Assembly: GCF_015674855.1 (NCBI RefSeq)
Contig: NZ_JADMLG010000002.1
Location: 1 to 64,000 of the forward strand
DNA from: Nocardia bovistercoris
Lineage (GTDB): Bacteria; Actinomycetota; Actinomycetes; Mycobacteriales; Mycobacteriaceae
Reading direction: 5' to 3'
Length of the DNA stretch: 64,000 nt
The notes below the pieces were generated by a model that worked only from the letters and a program-made list of their open reading frames with translations, searched no databases and was not told where the DNA came from. Made by a program: the position numbers and the translations under genes. Positions 32,859-41,820 of this stretch are shown piece after piece (the stretch's first letter is position 1; each line of letters starts with the position of its first letter).

Positions 32859-33197
32859 ATGCGCCATCTGCCTGGAATCGGGCCCGCCAGGCAACTGAGT
32901 TGCCGGGTCGAACTCGCGTGGCCGGGCAATCACGGGCTGTGGTGGAATCCGCATCTGCAGGGCACCCACGACCAGATCGCCGGTGCGCTCGACGAGTTGG
33001 CGGTCCGGGTCCGCATCGACCCGCTCACCCGCGTGATCCTGCGCGTCGACCCGGCCGCCCGCATCCGCTGCAATCTCGAACTGAGCGCCGCCGCGCGCAT
33101 ACTCACCCACCACCACCCGGCGGTCGACCTGGCGGAACTGCCCGCGCTGTTACGCGAGCACGCCCGCGCCATCCGCGGCCGCACATCCCGTCACTAG
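32859..33197 (+). CDS. Hypothetical protein (112 aa)
   Basis: No family recognised. The product begins MRHLPGIGPARQLSC and has a central alternating segment (LAVRVRIDPLTRVILRVDP) suggestive of beta strands, then an Ala/Leu/His-rich helical end. It lacks a clear ribosome site, so it may be leaderless. Its TAG stop and the TAG of the convergent amidohydrolase share the palindrome CTAG (33194-33197). Codon use favours this strand over the long antisense frame at 32610-33116. Confidence 0.5.
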   Translation: MRHLPGIGPARQLSCRVELAWPGNHGLWWNPHLQGTHDQIAGALDELAVRVRIDPLTRVILRVDPAARIRCNLELSAAARILTHHHPAVDLAELPALLREHARAIRGRTSRH

Positions 33198-34030
33198 CGC
33201 TTGGCCGCGGCGTCGTCGGGGAAGAAGAAGCGCCGCGCGTTGCCGTACAGGAAGTTGTCCATCACATCGTCGGGCAGCGCGAGCGCCGACGCCTCGGGCA
33301 CCACCCGGCGCATCGGGAGCACCGGCCAGTCCGACGCGAAGAGCACCTTGTCCTTGCCTCGGGTCCGCATGTAATGCAGCAGGCTCTCCGGAAGATATTT
33401 CGGCGACCACGCCGATGTCATCAGACGCAAGTTCTCGTACTTCAGCAGCAGCCGGATCGCGACGTCCCACCACGGATCGGCGCCGTGGATCATGCACAGC
33501 CGCAATTCCGGGAAATCGACGCAGACGCGGTCCAGATAAATCGGATTCTGCGCCTCTCCGGGAATCGGCGGACCGGGCAGCCCCGTATTCATGCACAGCG
33601 GCACATCGAGTTCCGCGCATTTGTAGTACAGCGGATAGTAGACCGCGTCGGTGGGCCGGAATCGTCCCTCACCCCAGAATCCGGGACCGGTCACCGCGTA
33701 GGCCAGCGGCAGATCCGCGGCCATCGAGGAGAATTCCCGCAGCGCGGCGACCGGATGCTCCAGATCGACGCCGCCGAGCGCGACCGCGAACCGATCGGGC
33801 GCCGCGTCGATGAATTTCCGCACCGTCGGCGACGGCTGCGTCACCGAATACGTCAGGATCGCCTTCTCGACACCCTGTTCGTCCATCTCGTCCAGCAGCT
33901 CCGCCAGATCGGTCGGCGCGTACATCGAAGTCGGCCCGCGAAAGTAGTCGTCGCGCACCTTCAACATCCAGCCCGGCTGCTCCCGCTCCCCGAAATGCAC
34001 GTTGACCAGGCAATCGATAACTCTCGGCAT
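33194..34030 (-). CDS. Amidohydrolase-2 family metal-dependent hydrolase
   Basis: A 278-aa TIM-barrel protein of the amidohydrolase-2 (ACMSD-like) family. Visible elements are IDCLVNVHFG at the N-terminus, CMIHGADPWWDVA around residue 175 and FASDWPVLPMRR near 235, where the conserved metal-binding His and Asp lie. The first HxH pair of canonical members is altered here (NVHF). Members hydrolyse or decarboxylate cyclic acids. ATG 34030 start. It overlaps the convergent hypothetical gene at the stop codons. Confidence 0.85.
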   Translation of the reverse strand: MPRVIDCLVNVHFGEREQPGWMLKVRDDYFRGPTSMYAPTDLAELLDEMDEQGVEKAILTYSVTQPSPTVRKFIDAAPDRFAVALGGVDLEHPVAALREFSSMAADLPLAYAVTGPGFWGEGRFRPTDAVYYPLYYKCAELDVPLCMNTGLPGPPIPGEAQNPIYLDRVCVDFPELRLCMIHGADPWWDVAIRLLLKYENLRLMTSAWSPKYLPESLLHYMRTRGKDKVLFASDWPVLPMRRVVPEASALALPDDVMDNFLYGNARRFFFPDDAAAKR

Positions 34031-34520
34031 GACCGCTCCGCACTCGTCACGCGATCCGCGCGGCCCGGGCGAAACCCTCGCCGCACCTCACACCGGAACC
34101 GCTTCTCATATTTTCGAACATTAGCATCGAGGTATCGAGTCGACAACCACACAGTTGACACTACTGTTGCGGAGACGGGCGCGCTCCGGGCGCAGAAGGC
34201 CGACCCGGATCCGAAAGACGCTCACCGAGCTGTTCGGGGACGGAGGCCGCGGTCCTGAAGGTGACCGAGTAGCGCACCAGCTCGGGGTGTCCGTCGACCG
34301 ACGCCGCGGCGCCGAAGTCGAGCAGGACGGGCCATTCGTCCGTCCTGGCCAAGTGGGCGCGCACGTGCCGGGCGATGAAACCCGGGCGTTCGCGGTCGCT
34401 GAGTCGTTGCGGAACGAAGACGTCCATGGTGTCGCGACGGGAACGTGGCATCCGTCGATAGTCGACCGAATGCCTTCGACCTGGCGTCGGACACGCCGTT
34501 GACCGGTGTGCACCGGGCGG
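34031..34520. other. 490-bp region with only a weak ORF
   Basis: Between the amidohydrolase start and the DinB-like gene I see one plausible minus-strand ORF (34161-34451), described separately. Other frames in both directions look like shadows. The 34085-34170 part is relatively A/T-rich and probably contains the amidohydrolase promoter. Confidence 0.35.
34161..34451 (-). CDS. Uncertain hypothetical protein (96 aa)
   Basis: The product, read from ATG 34451 or from the inner ATG 34427 (MDVFVPQRL), has a protein-like middle with helical and strand character (FIARHVRAHLARTDEWPVLL) and a Pro/Gly-rich tail. No ribosome site is visible at either start, and no family is recognised. Several other frames overlap it; this one has the most natural composition. 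Confidence 0.35.
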   Translation of the reverse strand: MPRSRRDTMDVFVPQRLSDRERPGFIARHVRAHLARTDEWPVLLDFGAAASVDGHPELVRYSVTFRTAASVPEQLGERLSDPGRPSAPGARPSPQQ

Positions 34521-35150
34521 TCAGGACGGCACGCGCGGGTCACGACCGAGGTAGCGGAGGAGTTCGTCCACCGCGGGCGTCGCGCTCTGCCCGGCCGCGT
34601 CCACCACCGGCCCGTAAGCGCCCCACTGCCGCAGCGGCTCCACCGTGCCGGTGGCGGCGGCGAGCAGGTGACCGGCGAGTTCGTCGGTCAACGGCGAAGG
34701 CCGACCGGTCGCCACGGCGATGTCCCAGGCGTGCACGGCCGCGTCGAGCGCGCACAGGACGGCGGCGATCGGGGTTGGCAGCGGACCGTGCGGCAGCGGG
34801 GTCGGGACGGTTTCGGCGGCGTCGGTGACCGTGGCCCACGCCGTCGCGGTCACGGCGATCGCGTTCTCGACCAGTGCGGCGGCCGTGCCGTCGAGCTGCC
34901 CGGATGGCGCGAACGGATCCTCGGCGGGGCCCGCGCCGACGCCGAGCGCCGAGGCGTAGGCCAACTGGTCGCCCGCCGCGTGCTGGACGACTTGGGTGAC
35001 CGACCATTCCGAGCAGGGCGTCGGCAACTGCCACTGGTCGGCAGCGACGTCCGCGACAGCCTGTTCGAGGGCGCGATGGGAGGCGGCGAGGACCGCACGC
35101 CACACGGGCGCGAGTGCGGCGACGACGGCGGGGGCGGATTCGGTGATCAT
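34521..35150 (-). CDS. TIGR03086-type DinB-like protein
   Basis: A 209-aa four-helix-bundle protein of the mycothiol-dependent maleylpyruvate isomerase/DinB superfamily, TIGR03086 subgroup. It has LPTPCSEWSVTQVVQHAAGD and DAAVHAWDIAVATGR, the regions with the conserved metal-binding His residues. Such proteins are thought to use mycothiol or bacillithiol as thiol cofactor; individual substrates are mostly unknown. It is divergent from the WYL regulator, with a 105-bp shared region that contains an inverted repeat. Confidence 0.87.
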   Translation of the reverse strand: MITESAPAVVAALAPVWRAVLAASHRALEQAVADVAADQWQLPTPCSEWSVTQVVQHAAGDQLAYASALGVGAGPAEDPFAPSGQLDGTAAALVENAIAVTATAWATVTDAAETVPTPLPHGPLPTPIAAVLCALDAAVHAWDIAVATGRPSPLTDELAGHLLAAATGTVEPLRQWGAYGPVVDAAGQSATPAVDELLRYLGRDPRVPS

Positions 35151-35206
35151 CGGCGGTGGCCTTTCAGCTGGTTGTCGGCTGGTGTCGATACCGAGCGTAT
35201 GCGTCT

Positions 35207-35229
35207 ATTAGGCTCGTTTTCTTCCTAAT
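35207..35229. promoter_or_regulatory. ATTAGG-N11-CCTAAT inverted repeat, candidate WYL operator
   Basis: Perfect 6-bp arms (35207-35212 and 35224-35229) separated by 11 bp lie centrally in the 105-bp region between the divergent DinB-like and WYL-regulator starts. The spacing (17 bp between arm starts) and A/T content fit a dimer binding site controlling both promoters. Confidence 0.5.
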
Positions 35230-35255
35230 CAACCCACCCGCCGACAGGGCCGAAT

Positions 35256-36212
35256 GTGACCTCGACCACTACGCGTCTGCTTCGGATGCTTTCGCTGTTG
35301 CAGGACCGCGTCCACACCGGCGCCGAACTCGCCGACCGCCTCGAGGTGTCCGGCAGAACCGTGCGCCAGGACATCGCCCGCCTACGCGAACTCGGTTATC
35401 CGGTGCACGCCGAACGCGGCGCCGTCGGCGGCTATCGACTCGGCCAGGGCAAGAACATGCCGCCGCTGCTGCTCGACGACGAGGAAGCGGTCGCCGTCGC
35501 GGTGGCGGTCGCCGCGGCCGAAGACGGCTCGACCGGAATCGCCGATATCGACCGGAGCGTGGCGCGCGCGCTCGCGAAGATGGAGCGGATCCTGCCGAAG
35601 CGCTTGCAACACAAGGTGACAGCACTGCGCAAGGCCACCGATATCGGGCCTGCGGTCACCGATTCGCGCGAGCCCGACGCCCCCGTCCCGGCCGAAACCC
35701 TGACGATCACCGCGGCGGCCATCCGGGCGCGACGCACCCTGCGCGTTCCCAGCGCGGGCGAAATCGAACCGTACCGCCTGATCAATTGGCAGCGCCGCTG
35801 GTATCTCGTCGCCTACGCCTTCGACACCGGTTCGTGGCGCGCGCTGCCCGTCGCCGGGTTCCGCGAGATCGAGACGACCGGCCGCCACTTCGCCGAACGC
35901 ACACTGCCCGACGCCGACCTGGTCGCCTTCGTGCTGCGCGAAATCGCCACCGCCGGGTGGAAGGTGCACGCGCGGATCACCGTGCTCGCGCCCGCGGACG
36001 TGGTGATCGCCCGCATCAACCCGACCGTCGGCGTGGTCGAACCCATCGACGACCGATCCTGCGCGCTGTTCACCGGAGCCGACACGATGGAGACGATAGC
36101 GATCTACCTGAGCATGCTCATGATGGATTTCCGCGTGGACGACCCACCCGAACTCGTCGCGCACGTCCGCACGCTCGCCCGCCGCTATACACAGGCCACT
36201 CAGAACGAATAA
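35256..36212 (+). CDS. HTH-WYL transcriptional regulator
   Basis: A 318-aa regulator with an N-terminal HTH_11 winged helix (RLLRMLSLLQDRVHTGAELA), then a WYL domain containing NWQRRWYLVAYAFDTG near residue 180 and a C-terminal WCX-like extension. WYL proteins sense ligands, often nucleotides or small metabolites, and regulate neighbouring genes. GTG 35256 start. The divergent DinB-like gene is the likely target through the inverted repeat between them. It ends 20 bp before the convergent esterase gene. Confidence 0.92.
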   Translation: MTSTTTRLLRMLSLLQDRVHTGAELADRLEVSGRTVRQDIARLRELGYPVHAERGAVGGYRLGQGKNMPPLLLDDEEAVAVAVAVAAAEDGSTGIADIDRSVARALAKMERILPKRLQHKVTALRKATDIGPAVTDSREPDAPVPAETLTITAAAIRARRTLRVPSAGEIEPYRLINWQRRWYLVAYAFDTGSWRALPVAGFREIETTGRHFAERTLPDADLVAFVLREIATAGWKVHARITVLAPADVVIARINPTVGVVEPIDDRSCALFTGADTMETIAIYLSMLMMDFRVDDPPELVAHVRTLARRYTQATQNE

Positions 36213-36231
36213 TATTTTCCTGCAATAGGAT

Positions 36232-37239
36232 TCACGATCCGAGACGGCTGGTGAAGAAGTCGAGGATCGGCCGGTTGTAGTCGTCCTGCCACAGATGGTT
36301 CGCCAGACCGCGCCGCCCGCCGTGCAGCAGGAAATCCGGTTCACCGGGATAGCCGTGCGCCCGCAACTGCCGAACCACCTTGTCGGCGCAGGACAGGTCG
36401 TTGATGCCGTCCAACTCGTGATGGAACATCCGGAAGGTCGGCTTCACCGCGGCCTTTCCCTCGTCCCACGCGACCTCGTTCGGATAACTCTCCGATCGGC
36501 ACGCGTCGGATTCGATGATCTGCTTGCCGGTTTCGTTGTCGTAACCCGCGCCCTCCACCTTCACCCGCGGCGTCAACCCCGCCTCGCACACGCGGTGCCA
36601 ACCGTAGGGGTCGCCCGATGACACCGGCGCGAATCCCTTGACCAGCCCGTTGAAGTGGGTGGCGGCCCTGACCGTCATATATCCACCCGAGGACAGGCCC
36701 GTCAAGAAGACGGCGTCGGCGCTGCCCGCAGGTCGCGATCCCGGAATCGTCTGCCGCATAACCTGTTCCAGGAACGGTAGATCCAGATTCGGCCTGCCGC
36801 GGACCTCATCGTCCCAGACCTTGCCGCAAACCCGCCCTTGCTCGTCGCTGACCTCGTCGGAAGAATTGACCAGGAAGATCCCGAATCCATCCGCCACGGC
36901 GAGCTCACCGAATCGCACCTGCGGCGCGGCGATTCCGGAATCCCGTCCGCACCACTGGTCGTATTCGCCGCCACCGCCGTGCATGGCGATGATCGCGCCC
37001 TTCGGCCACGCCCCCGCCGGACCCTTCCACAGCACCTCCCGCGATCGGCCCGCGACATCAAGGACGACATGCCGCCATCCCTCGTCGACGCACCGACGCT
37101 CCCGCAGCGTCGGATCGCCCTCCTGGGCGAGCGCGTGGGTCACCGTCACCGCTCCCGTGATCGCGGCCAGCAGCACCGCGCCGACCAGCAACCAGAGCTT
37201 GGAAAACTTCACGTTCGGACTCCGATCCGAGGCGGACAT
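36232..37239 (-). CDS. Exported PHB-depolymerase-like esterase
   Basis: A 335-aa alpha/beta hydrolase with an N-terminal signal anchor (KLWLLVGAVLLAAITGAV) followed by ALAQEG, so it acts outside the cytoplasm. The nucleophile elbow is GLSSGGYM near residue 165, and the oxyanion region is IIAMHGGGGEYDQW. Several Cys residues suggest disulfides. This fits the LpqC/poly(3-hydroxybutyrate)-depolymerase esterase group (feruloyl esterase-like). Start ATG 37239 or GTG 37257; neither has a strong ribosome site. Confidence 0.82.
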   Translation of the reverse strand: MSASDRSPNVKFSKLWLLVGAVLLAAITGAVTVTHALAQEGDPTLRERRCVDEGWRHVVLDVAGRSREVLWKGPAGAWPKGAIIAMHGGGGEYDQWCGRDSGIAAPQVRFGELAVADGFGIFLVNSSDEVSDEQGRVCGKVWDDEVRGRPNLDLPFLEQVMRQTIPGSRPAGSADAVFLTGLSSGGYMTVRAATHFNGLVKGFAPVSSGDPYGWHRVCEAGLTPRVKVEGAGYDNETGKQIIESDACRSESYPNEVAWDEGKAAVKPTFRMFHHELDGINDLSCADKVVRQLRAHGYPGEPDFLLHGGRRGLANHLWQDDYNRPILDFFTSRLGS

Positions 37240-37405
37240 CACCGCCGAGCATGCCACCGATCACGTTAGGACAGCGTGCGGCCGTCGGCACCCGGACTCG
37301 GTATCTCCCCCACACGGGAAACGGATTCCCCCGGCCGGGGGAGGCGGACGGGAACCGCGGATTGCGACGATGACCAGGTCACTTCGTATCAGGAGGATCA
37401 GACAT

Positions 37406-38566
37406 ATGTTCGCGATATTCCGACGGCTGACCGATCCGGTGACCTACACCCGCGCCGTGCACCTGTGCCTGCCGTTCGCACTCGTGGCAATCTGGGCGTT
37501 CATCTCTCCGGACAGCCCCTACCTGCTCGCGCTGTTCGTCGTTCCCATCGGCCTGCTGTCGGTGACGCGGCTCTCGGAGGGCGTCCAGGCGCAACTGTTC
37601 CTCACCCCGCGCGAACGCGGCAGACCGGACGCCACCATCACGGCGGCGCCCGCGAAGACATGGGCGGATCGGTGGCGGACCGTGTGGTGGTTGGAGATTC
37701 GGCTCCTCTGCGCCGCGGCCCTGCTCGGGGTCGGCGTCTCGATGGTGTGGATCACCACCGACCTGATCCGCGCGGCCGTCGGCGCGGGCACCACCCGCGA
37801 TACCGTGCTCGACCTGCCGTCGCACTGGTGGTGGGCGCTGCTGGTCCCGCTGCCGGTCGCCGTCGTGCTGACCGCGATCGCCGTGCTCGGTGCGGTGGTG
37901 ACCGCGGCCGCCCGGCGACTGCTCGGGCCATCGCCCGAGGAACGGCTGCGCGTGCTCGAGGCGCGCACCGAACAACTGGTCGAGCACAATCGCCTCGCTC
38001 GCGAGGTGCACGACTCGGTCGGTCACGCGCTGACGGCGATGGTCCTGCAGGCGAATGCCGCGGCGACGGCCGACGACCCGCGATTCACCGCGCGCGCACT
38101 GCGCGTCGTCGAGGACACCGGCCGCGCCGCCCTCGACGACCTCGACCGGGTGCTCGGCGCGCTGCGCACGGCCGGGCAGGCCTCGTCGGAAGGCCCGACT
38201 CTGACCGCCGCGTCCACCCTGTTCGAGGCCGCGCGCGCCGCGGGGGTCGCGGTCGACGTCGTCATCGAGGGCGACGTCGCCGGGGTACCCGCCCCGATAT
38301 CTCGCGAAGGCTATCGGATACTGCAGGAATCGCTCACGAACGTGCTGCGGCACCGCGGCCGAACCTCGACCGACGTCGAAATCAGATCCGACGGCTCGCG
38401 ACTCGAACTTGTTATCCGTAATCCTCTGTCCGAGATGCAGATTCCGTCACGCTCCGGGAACGGTCTACACGGTATCCGGGAGCGCGTCGAACTGCTCGGC
38501 GGACGCGCCGAACTCGGACCGCACGAAGGCGACTGGCGGGTCCGCGTCGAAATCCCGATCCGATGA
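37406..38566 (+). CDS. Sensor histidine kinase, HisKA_3 type
   Basis: A 386-aa membrane kinase. Hydrophobic segments lie around residues 18-55, 100-125 and 145-170. The phosphoacceptor His is in LAREVHDSVGHALTA, the N-box in GYRILQESLTNVLRH and the G-box in GNGLHGIRERVELLGG. ATG 37406 follows AGGAGG by 9 nt; the frame extends far upstream without similarity. The stop overlaps the start of the response regulator (ATGA), so this is a complete two-component system. Signal unknown. Confidence 0.93.
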   Translation: MFAIFRRLTDPVTYTRAVHLCLPFALVAIWAFISPDSPYLLALFVVPIGLLSVTRLSEGVQAQLFLTPRERGRPDATITAAPAKTWADRWRTVWWLEIRLLCAAALLGVGVSMVWITTDLIRAAVGAGTTRDTVLDLPSHWWWALLVPLPVAVVLTAIAVLGAVVTAAARRLLGPSPEERLRVLEARTEQLVEHNRLAREVHDSVGHALTAMVLQANAAATADDPRFTARALRVVEDTGRAALDDLDRVLGALRTAGQASSEGPTLTAASTLFEAARAAGVAVDVVIEGDVAGVPAPISREGYRILQESLTNVLRHRGRTSTDVEIRSDGSRLELVIRNPLSEMQIPSRSGNGLHGIRERVELLGGRAELGPHEGDWRVRVEIPIR

Positions 38567-39219
38567 CGGTTTCGCCGATCACCGTTCTGCTCGTCGACGA
38601 CGAACCGCTCGCCAGAACGGGCCTGCGCACCATCCTCGATGCCCAACCCGGCATCGAGGTGGTGGGTGAGGCGGGCGACGGGGCCGAGGTGCTCGCGCTC
38701 GTCGAGCGACTGCTGCCCACCGTGGTCGCGATGGACGTGCGCATGCCCCTGATGGACGGCATCGAGGCGACCCGCACGATTCTGTCCACCGTGGCGGCGC
38801 CGCCGAAGATCCTGATGATCACCACCTTCGAGAACGACGACTACGTCTATCGCGCCCTGCGGGCGGGCGCGGACGGCTTCCTGCTGAAGCGGGCCACGGC
38901 CGTCGAGATCGCGAACGCGGTGCGCACCGTCGCGGAGGGGGACTCGCTGTTGTATCCCGCCGCGGTCCGCGCACTCGCGTCCGGGCGCGCTGACCCCGCC
39001 GCACGCACGGTGCTCGCGAAAGCCGGCCTCACCGAACGTGAGGAGACGGTGTTGCGGTACCTCACCCGCGGGCTTTCCAATGCCGAGATCGCCGCCGACA
39101 TGTTTCTCGGCGCCGAGACGGTGAAGACGCATGTCAGCGCCGTGCTCACCAAGTTGGGGGTCCGTGACCGCACCCAGGCGGTGATCCTCGCCTACGAGTC
39201 GGGATTCGTGGGCACATGA
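38563..39219 (+). CDS. NarL/FixJ-type response regulator
   Basis: A 218-aa regulator coupled to the preceding kinase. The receiver has the acidic pair in LLVDDEP, the phosphoacceptor Asp in VAMDVRMP and Lys in FLLKRAT. The LuxR-type HTH includes LTEREETVLRYLTRGLSNAE. Nearby candidate targets are the divergent exported esterase or its own operon. It ends 55 bp before the convergent PEP-mutase fusion gene. Confidence 0.94.
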   Translation: MTVSPITVLLVDDEPLARTGLRTILDAQPGIEVVGEAGDGAEVLALVERLLPTVVAMDVRMPLMDGIEATRTILSTVAAPPKILMITTFENDDYVYRALRAGADGFLLKRATAVEIANAVRTVAEGDSLLYPAAVRALASGRADPAARTVLAKAGLTEREETVLRYLTRGLSNAEIAADMFLGAETVKTHVSAVLTKLGVRDRTQAVILAYESGFVGT

Positions 39220-39274
39220 CGCTCGGGCGGGAGATACTGCCCGGGCGTCGAATCCGCGCGTTCGAGCCGTGGTG

Positions 39275-40543
39275 TCAGCGGATATACCGTTCGATGACGT
39301 CCTGGACCGACCGGTAGCTGAGCGCGGTGTCGGTCGTCCGACCGTCCCGCACCGCCTCGGCCACCCGCACCGCCGATTCGAGGGCGGTGCGAAACAGCAG
39401 CGAGCCGGTGCTGATCCTGCGCACGCCGAGCTCCATCAACTCCCGAACATTACGCTGCGCAAGCACATTCAGAGGTACGGGAACCACGCGCGCCAGCGCT
39501 TCGATCTCGTGATCGGTGACCAGCCCAGGCACGAAGACGCCGTCCGCGCCCGCGTCGGCGTATCGCAGAGCGCGGTCGACGGTGCTATCCCGGTCGATTC
39601 CGAGCCAGTAGGTGTCGATGCGGGCATTGACGAAAAGCGCCGGGGCGCCGTCCTTCATCGCTCGAACGGTGCGCTCGTGCGCGGCCGGACTCCCAGCCGC
39701 GTCCTCGACATTGACTCCCACGACTCCGATCTCCCACAGCCGCGCCGCCAACTCACCGGGATCGACACCGAACCCGGACTCGACGTCGACCGTGATCGGC
39801 ACCGGAAGCCTGACGAGTTCGCTTGCCAGATACATTGTTTCGGCTCTCGTAGTGCCCGCCGCGTCGATCAGCCCGTGCGCGGCGGCAACCCCGAGACTTG
39901 TGGTGCCGATCGCCGCGAATCCGGCCTCGACCAGCATCGCCGCCGAAGCGAAATCCCAGGCATTCGGCAACACCAACGGCAGGTCACCGTGGTGCATGCG
40001 ATGGAACTCCCCCTCGGCCAGCGCCGAAGCGTGTCTGCGGCCGGGACAACTGTGCCGGCCCTCGCCGAACGGCCTGCCGGTGAGATCGACTTCGACGATC
40101 GCACCGGACGGCGCGACGCGACGCGTGCTGGGAACCGGCGGGTTCCGTCCCTCGACCATCGCCGCGGTGGCGGCATACGCTTGAACGAGGATCCCGATCC
40201 GGTTGGCCGTCACCTCGTCGGCCACCCCACCGCACGCGGCCACCAAGCGAGCCACCGCGCTGTCGGCCTCGGCGGTGACACTCTCGTGCGGCTGATAACA
40301 CCGCGCGACCAGAGCGACATCCGTCTCAACAATCCCCGAAAGCTTCAGTGCCGCAGCTAATTTGGTGACAACACTCCCCATGCCACCCCGCAGCGCGTCG
40401 ATATCGACACCCGCGAGCTCGGCTTCGACGATCGCCCGCCTGCGCGTATGCGCCTCGCCCTCACTGAAACGCACGACATTGGCCCGCAGCCAGGCGACAC
40501 CGTAAGCGGCGTCGGGAACCGCGGGAACCGGATAGTTCAGCAT
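39275..40543 (-). CDS. P450-like domain fused to PEP mutase/isocitrate lyase-family domain
   Basis: A 422-aa two-part protein. The C-terminal ~240 residues are an isocitrate lyase/PEP mutase-family barrel (LVLPNAWDFASAAMLVEAG, ITVDVESGFG, VNARIDTYW), a group that includes phosphonate and oxaloacetate-acting enzymes. The N-terminal ~190 residues resemble a shortened cytochrome P450: WLRANVVRFSEG, HTRRRAIVEAEL, and a heme-loop-like FGEGRHSCPGRRHA with the Cys kept, but I see no full I-helix Thr motif or ExxR. The junction falls at ALAEG/EFHRMHHG. Start ATG 40543 (leaderless-looking) or 40570. Confidence 0.8.
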   Translation of the reverse strand: MLNYPVPAVPDAAYGVAWLRANVVRFSEGEAHTRRRAIVEAELAGVDIDALRGGMGSVVTKLAAALKLSGIVETDVALVARCYQPHESVTAEADSAVARLVAACGGVADEVTANRIGILVQAYAATAAMVEGRNPPVPSTRRVAPSGAIVEVDLTGRPFGEGRHSCPGRRHASALAEGEFHRMHHGDLPLVLPNAWDFASAAMLVEAGFAAIGTTSLGVAAAHGLIDAAGTTRAETMYLASELVRLPVPITVDVESGFGVDPGELAARLWEIGVVGVNVEDAAGSPAAHERTVRAMKDGAPALFVNARIDTYWLGIDRDSTVDRALRYADAGADGVFVPGLVTDHEIEALARVVPVPLNVLAQRNVRELMELGVRRISTGSLLFRTALESAVRVAEAVRDGRTTDTALSYRSVQDVIERYIR

Positions 40544-40593
40544 GCGCACAAAACTAGGGCGGAAACACATCGGCGCTCACCGAACCGTCCCCG

Positions 40594-41304
40594 ATGCACA
40601 ATGAGCCGATGGCCGCCGACGAACTCGCTCGCTTCGCCGCGCTGCTCGCCGACCGCAGCCGCGCCCAACTGTGCCTGGCCCTACTGGACGGCCGGGCATG
40701 GACCGCCACCGAACTGGCGAAAGCCGCCGAAATCGCACCGTCCACCGCCAGCGAGCACCTGACCCGCCTCATCGCGGGCGGACTCCTCGTCGAGCACCGC
40801 CAAGGCCGACACCGCTACGTGGCCCTCGCGGGCCCCCGAGAAGCCGAACTACTGGAATCCCTACTCGCCTACCTCGGCCCGACCCCACCGAAACCCACCC
40901 TGCGCGCCGTCCGCGCCTCCGCCGCCCTGGCACGCGGCCGCACCTGCTACGACCACCTGGCAGGCCGCCTCGGCGTAGCGATAACCGACGCGATGATCAA
41001 CCGCCGCCTGCTGACCCCCGACCTGACCCTCACCCCCGACGGCCTGCACTGGCTGACCGAAGAACTCGCCGCCCCCGAACCCAACCTCCGCTCCCCCACC
41101 CACCCCACAACCCGCTCCTGCCTGGACTGGACCGAACGCCGCCCCCACCTGGCAGGCACCGCGGGCGCCCACATCCTCACCGAACTACAAGCCCGCACCT
41201 GGCTCCGCCGAATCGGCAAAACCCGCGCCGTACTCCTCACCCCCACGGGCGAAAAAGCCATGCAAGCCCTACTCGGCCTGGACGTATCCACCCTGCCCCA
41301 GTGA
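40594..41304 (+). CDS. ArsR-type winged-helix regulator
   Basis: A 236-aa protein. The ArsR-type DNA-binding domain lies in about residues 8-85 (LADRSRAQLCLALLDG, APSTASEHLTRLIAGGLL). A C-terminal ~140-residue region follows, with one CLDW motif and His-rich segments. Its length is about twice that of simple ArsR proteins, so the extra part may bind a ligand. It is divergent from the P450-like/PEP-mutase gene, with about 50 bp between starts, and probably regulates it. Confidence 0.88.
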   Translation: MHNEPMAADELARFAALLADRSRAQLCLALLDGRAWTATELAKAAEIAPSTASEHLTRLIAGGLLVEHRQGRHRYVALAGPREAELLESLLAYLGPTPPKPTLRAVRASAALARGRTCYDHLAGRLGVAITDAMINRRLLTPDLTLTPDGLHWLTEELAAPEPNLRSPTHPTTRSCLDWTERRPHLAGTAGAHILTELQARTWLRRIGKTRAVLLTPTGEKAMQALLGLDVSTLPQ

Positions 41305-41499
41305 GCGAAGCCATCATCTGCCGCGTCTGTCGAATCCGTAGCCACGTGGGATCGCCCCGACGTCGTCCACGTCATTCTGTGCACTCTCAGCTCGATCTCC
41401 GGATAGCACGGACGGAGTCCGATACAGCGAAGTCCGGGCCGGGTCGCGCCGACAGGCGTGGAATCACGGAAGCGCGGGGACCATACCGCCGTACCGCGC

Positions 41500-41820
41500 T
41501 CACGCCGCAGGATCGGTAGGCATCTTCAGAAGGTGTCCACCGATATCGGCCAGCAACTCCAACTTTCCCCCCAACGCGGCCACGTAGGCGGCGAGCGCTT
41601 CGACCGTCGCGACCTCTCCGTGCTCGATCTGCGACACCCGCCCCGGAGTGACTCCCATGATGTCGGCCAGCCCCGCCTGCGTGAAGCCGAGCCGCCTCCG
41701 CTCCTCCGCAAGCTGAAAGCCCCATTGCTCAGCCATGATCTCACGGCGACGCCGCGCGGCCTCCTGCTCACCCACACGGCGACGATAACCCTCGCGATCC
41801 CACTTGGAAAAGCTGCTCAT
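41500..41820 (-). CDS. XRE-family helix-turn-helix protein, antitoxin-like
   Basis: A 106-aa DNA-binding protein. After a charged N-terminal helix it has a Cro/C1-type HTH (GFTQAGLADIMGVTPGRVSQIEHGEVATVE) and a short C-terminal segment (LGGKLELLADIG) as seen in HigA-like antitoxins. ATG 41820 overlaps the stop of a tiny upstream ORF (TGATG), and GGAGG precedes it. A normal HigB/RelE toxin gene would be expected upstream but only a short ORF is found, so this may be a solitary antitoxin or the remains of a toxin-antitoxin pair. Confidence 0.85.
   Translation of the reverse strand: MSSFSKWDREGYRRRVGEQEAARRRREIMAEQWGFQLAEERRRLGFTQAGLADIMGVTPGRVSQIEHGEVATVEALAAYVAALGGKLELLADIGGHLLKMPTDPAA

Noticed and set aside
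32610..33116. Minus-strand frame opposite the 112-aa hypothetical protein
   Set aside because: No ribosome site, low-complexity translation and poorer codon pattern than the plus-strand frame.
33194..33197. Terminator at the convergent stop codons
   Set aside because: The shared CTAG is simply two overlapping TAG stops; no stem-loop followed by a T-run is visible around it.
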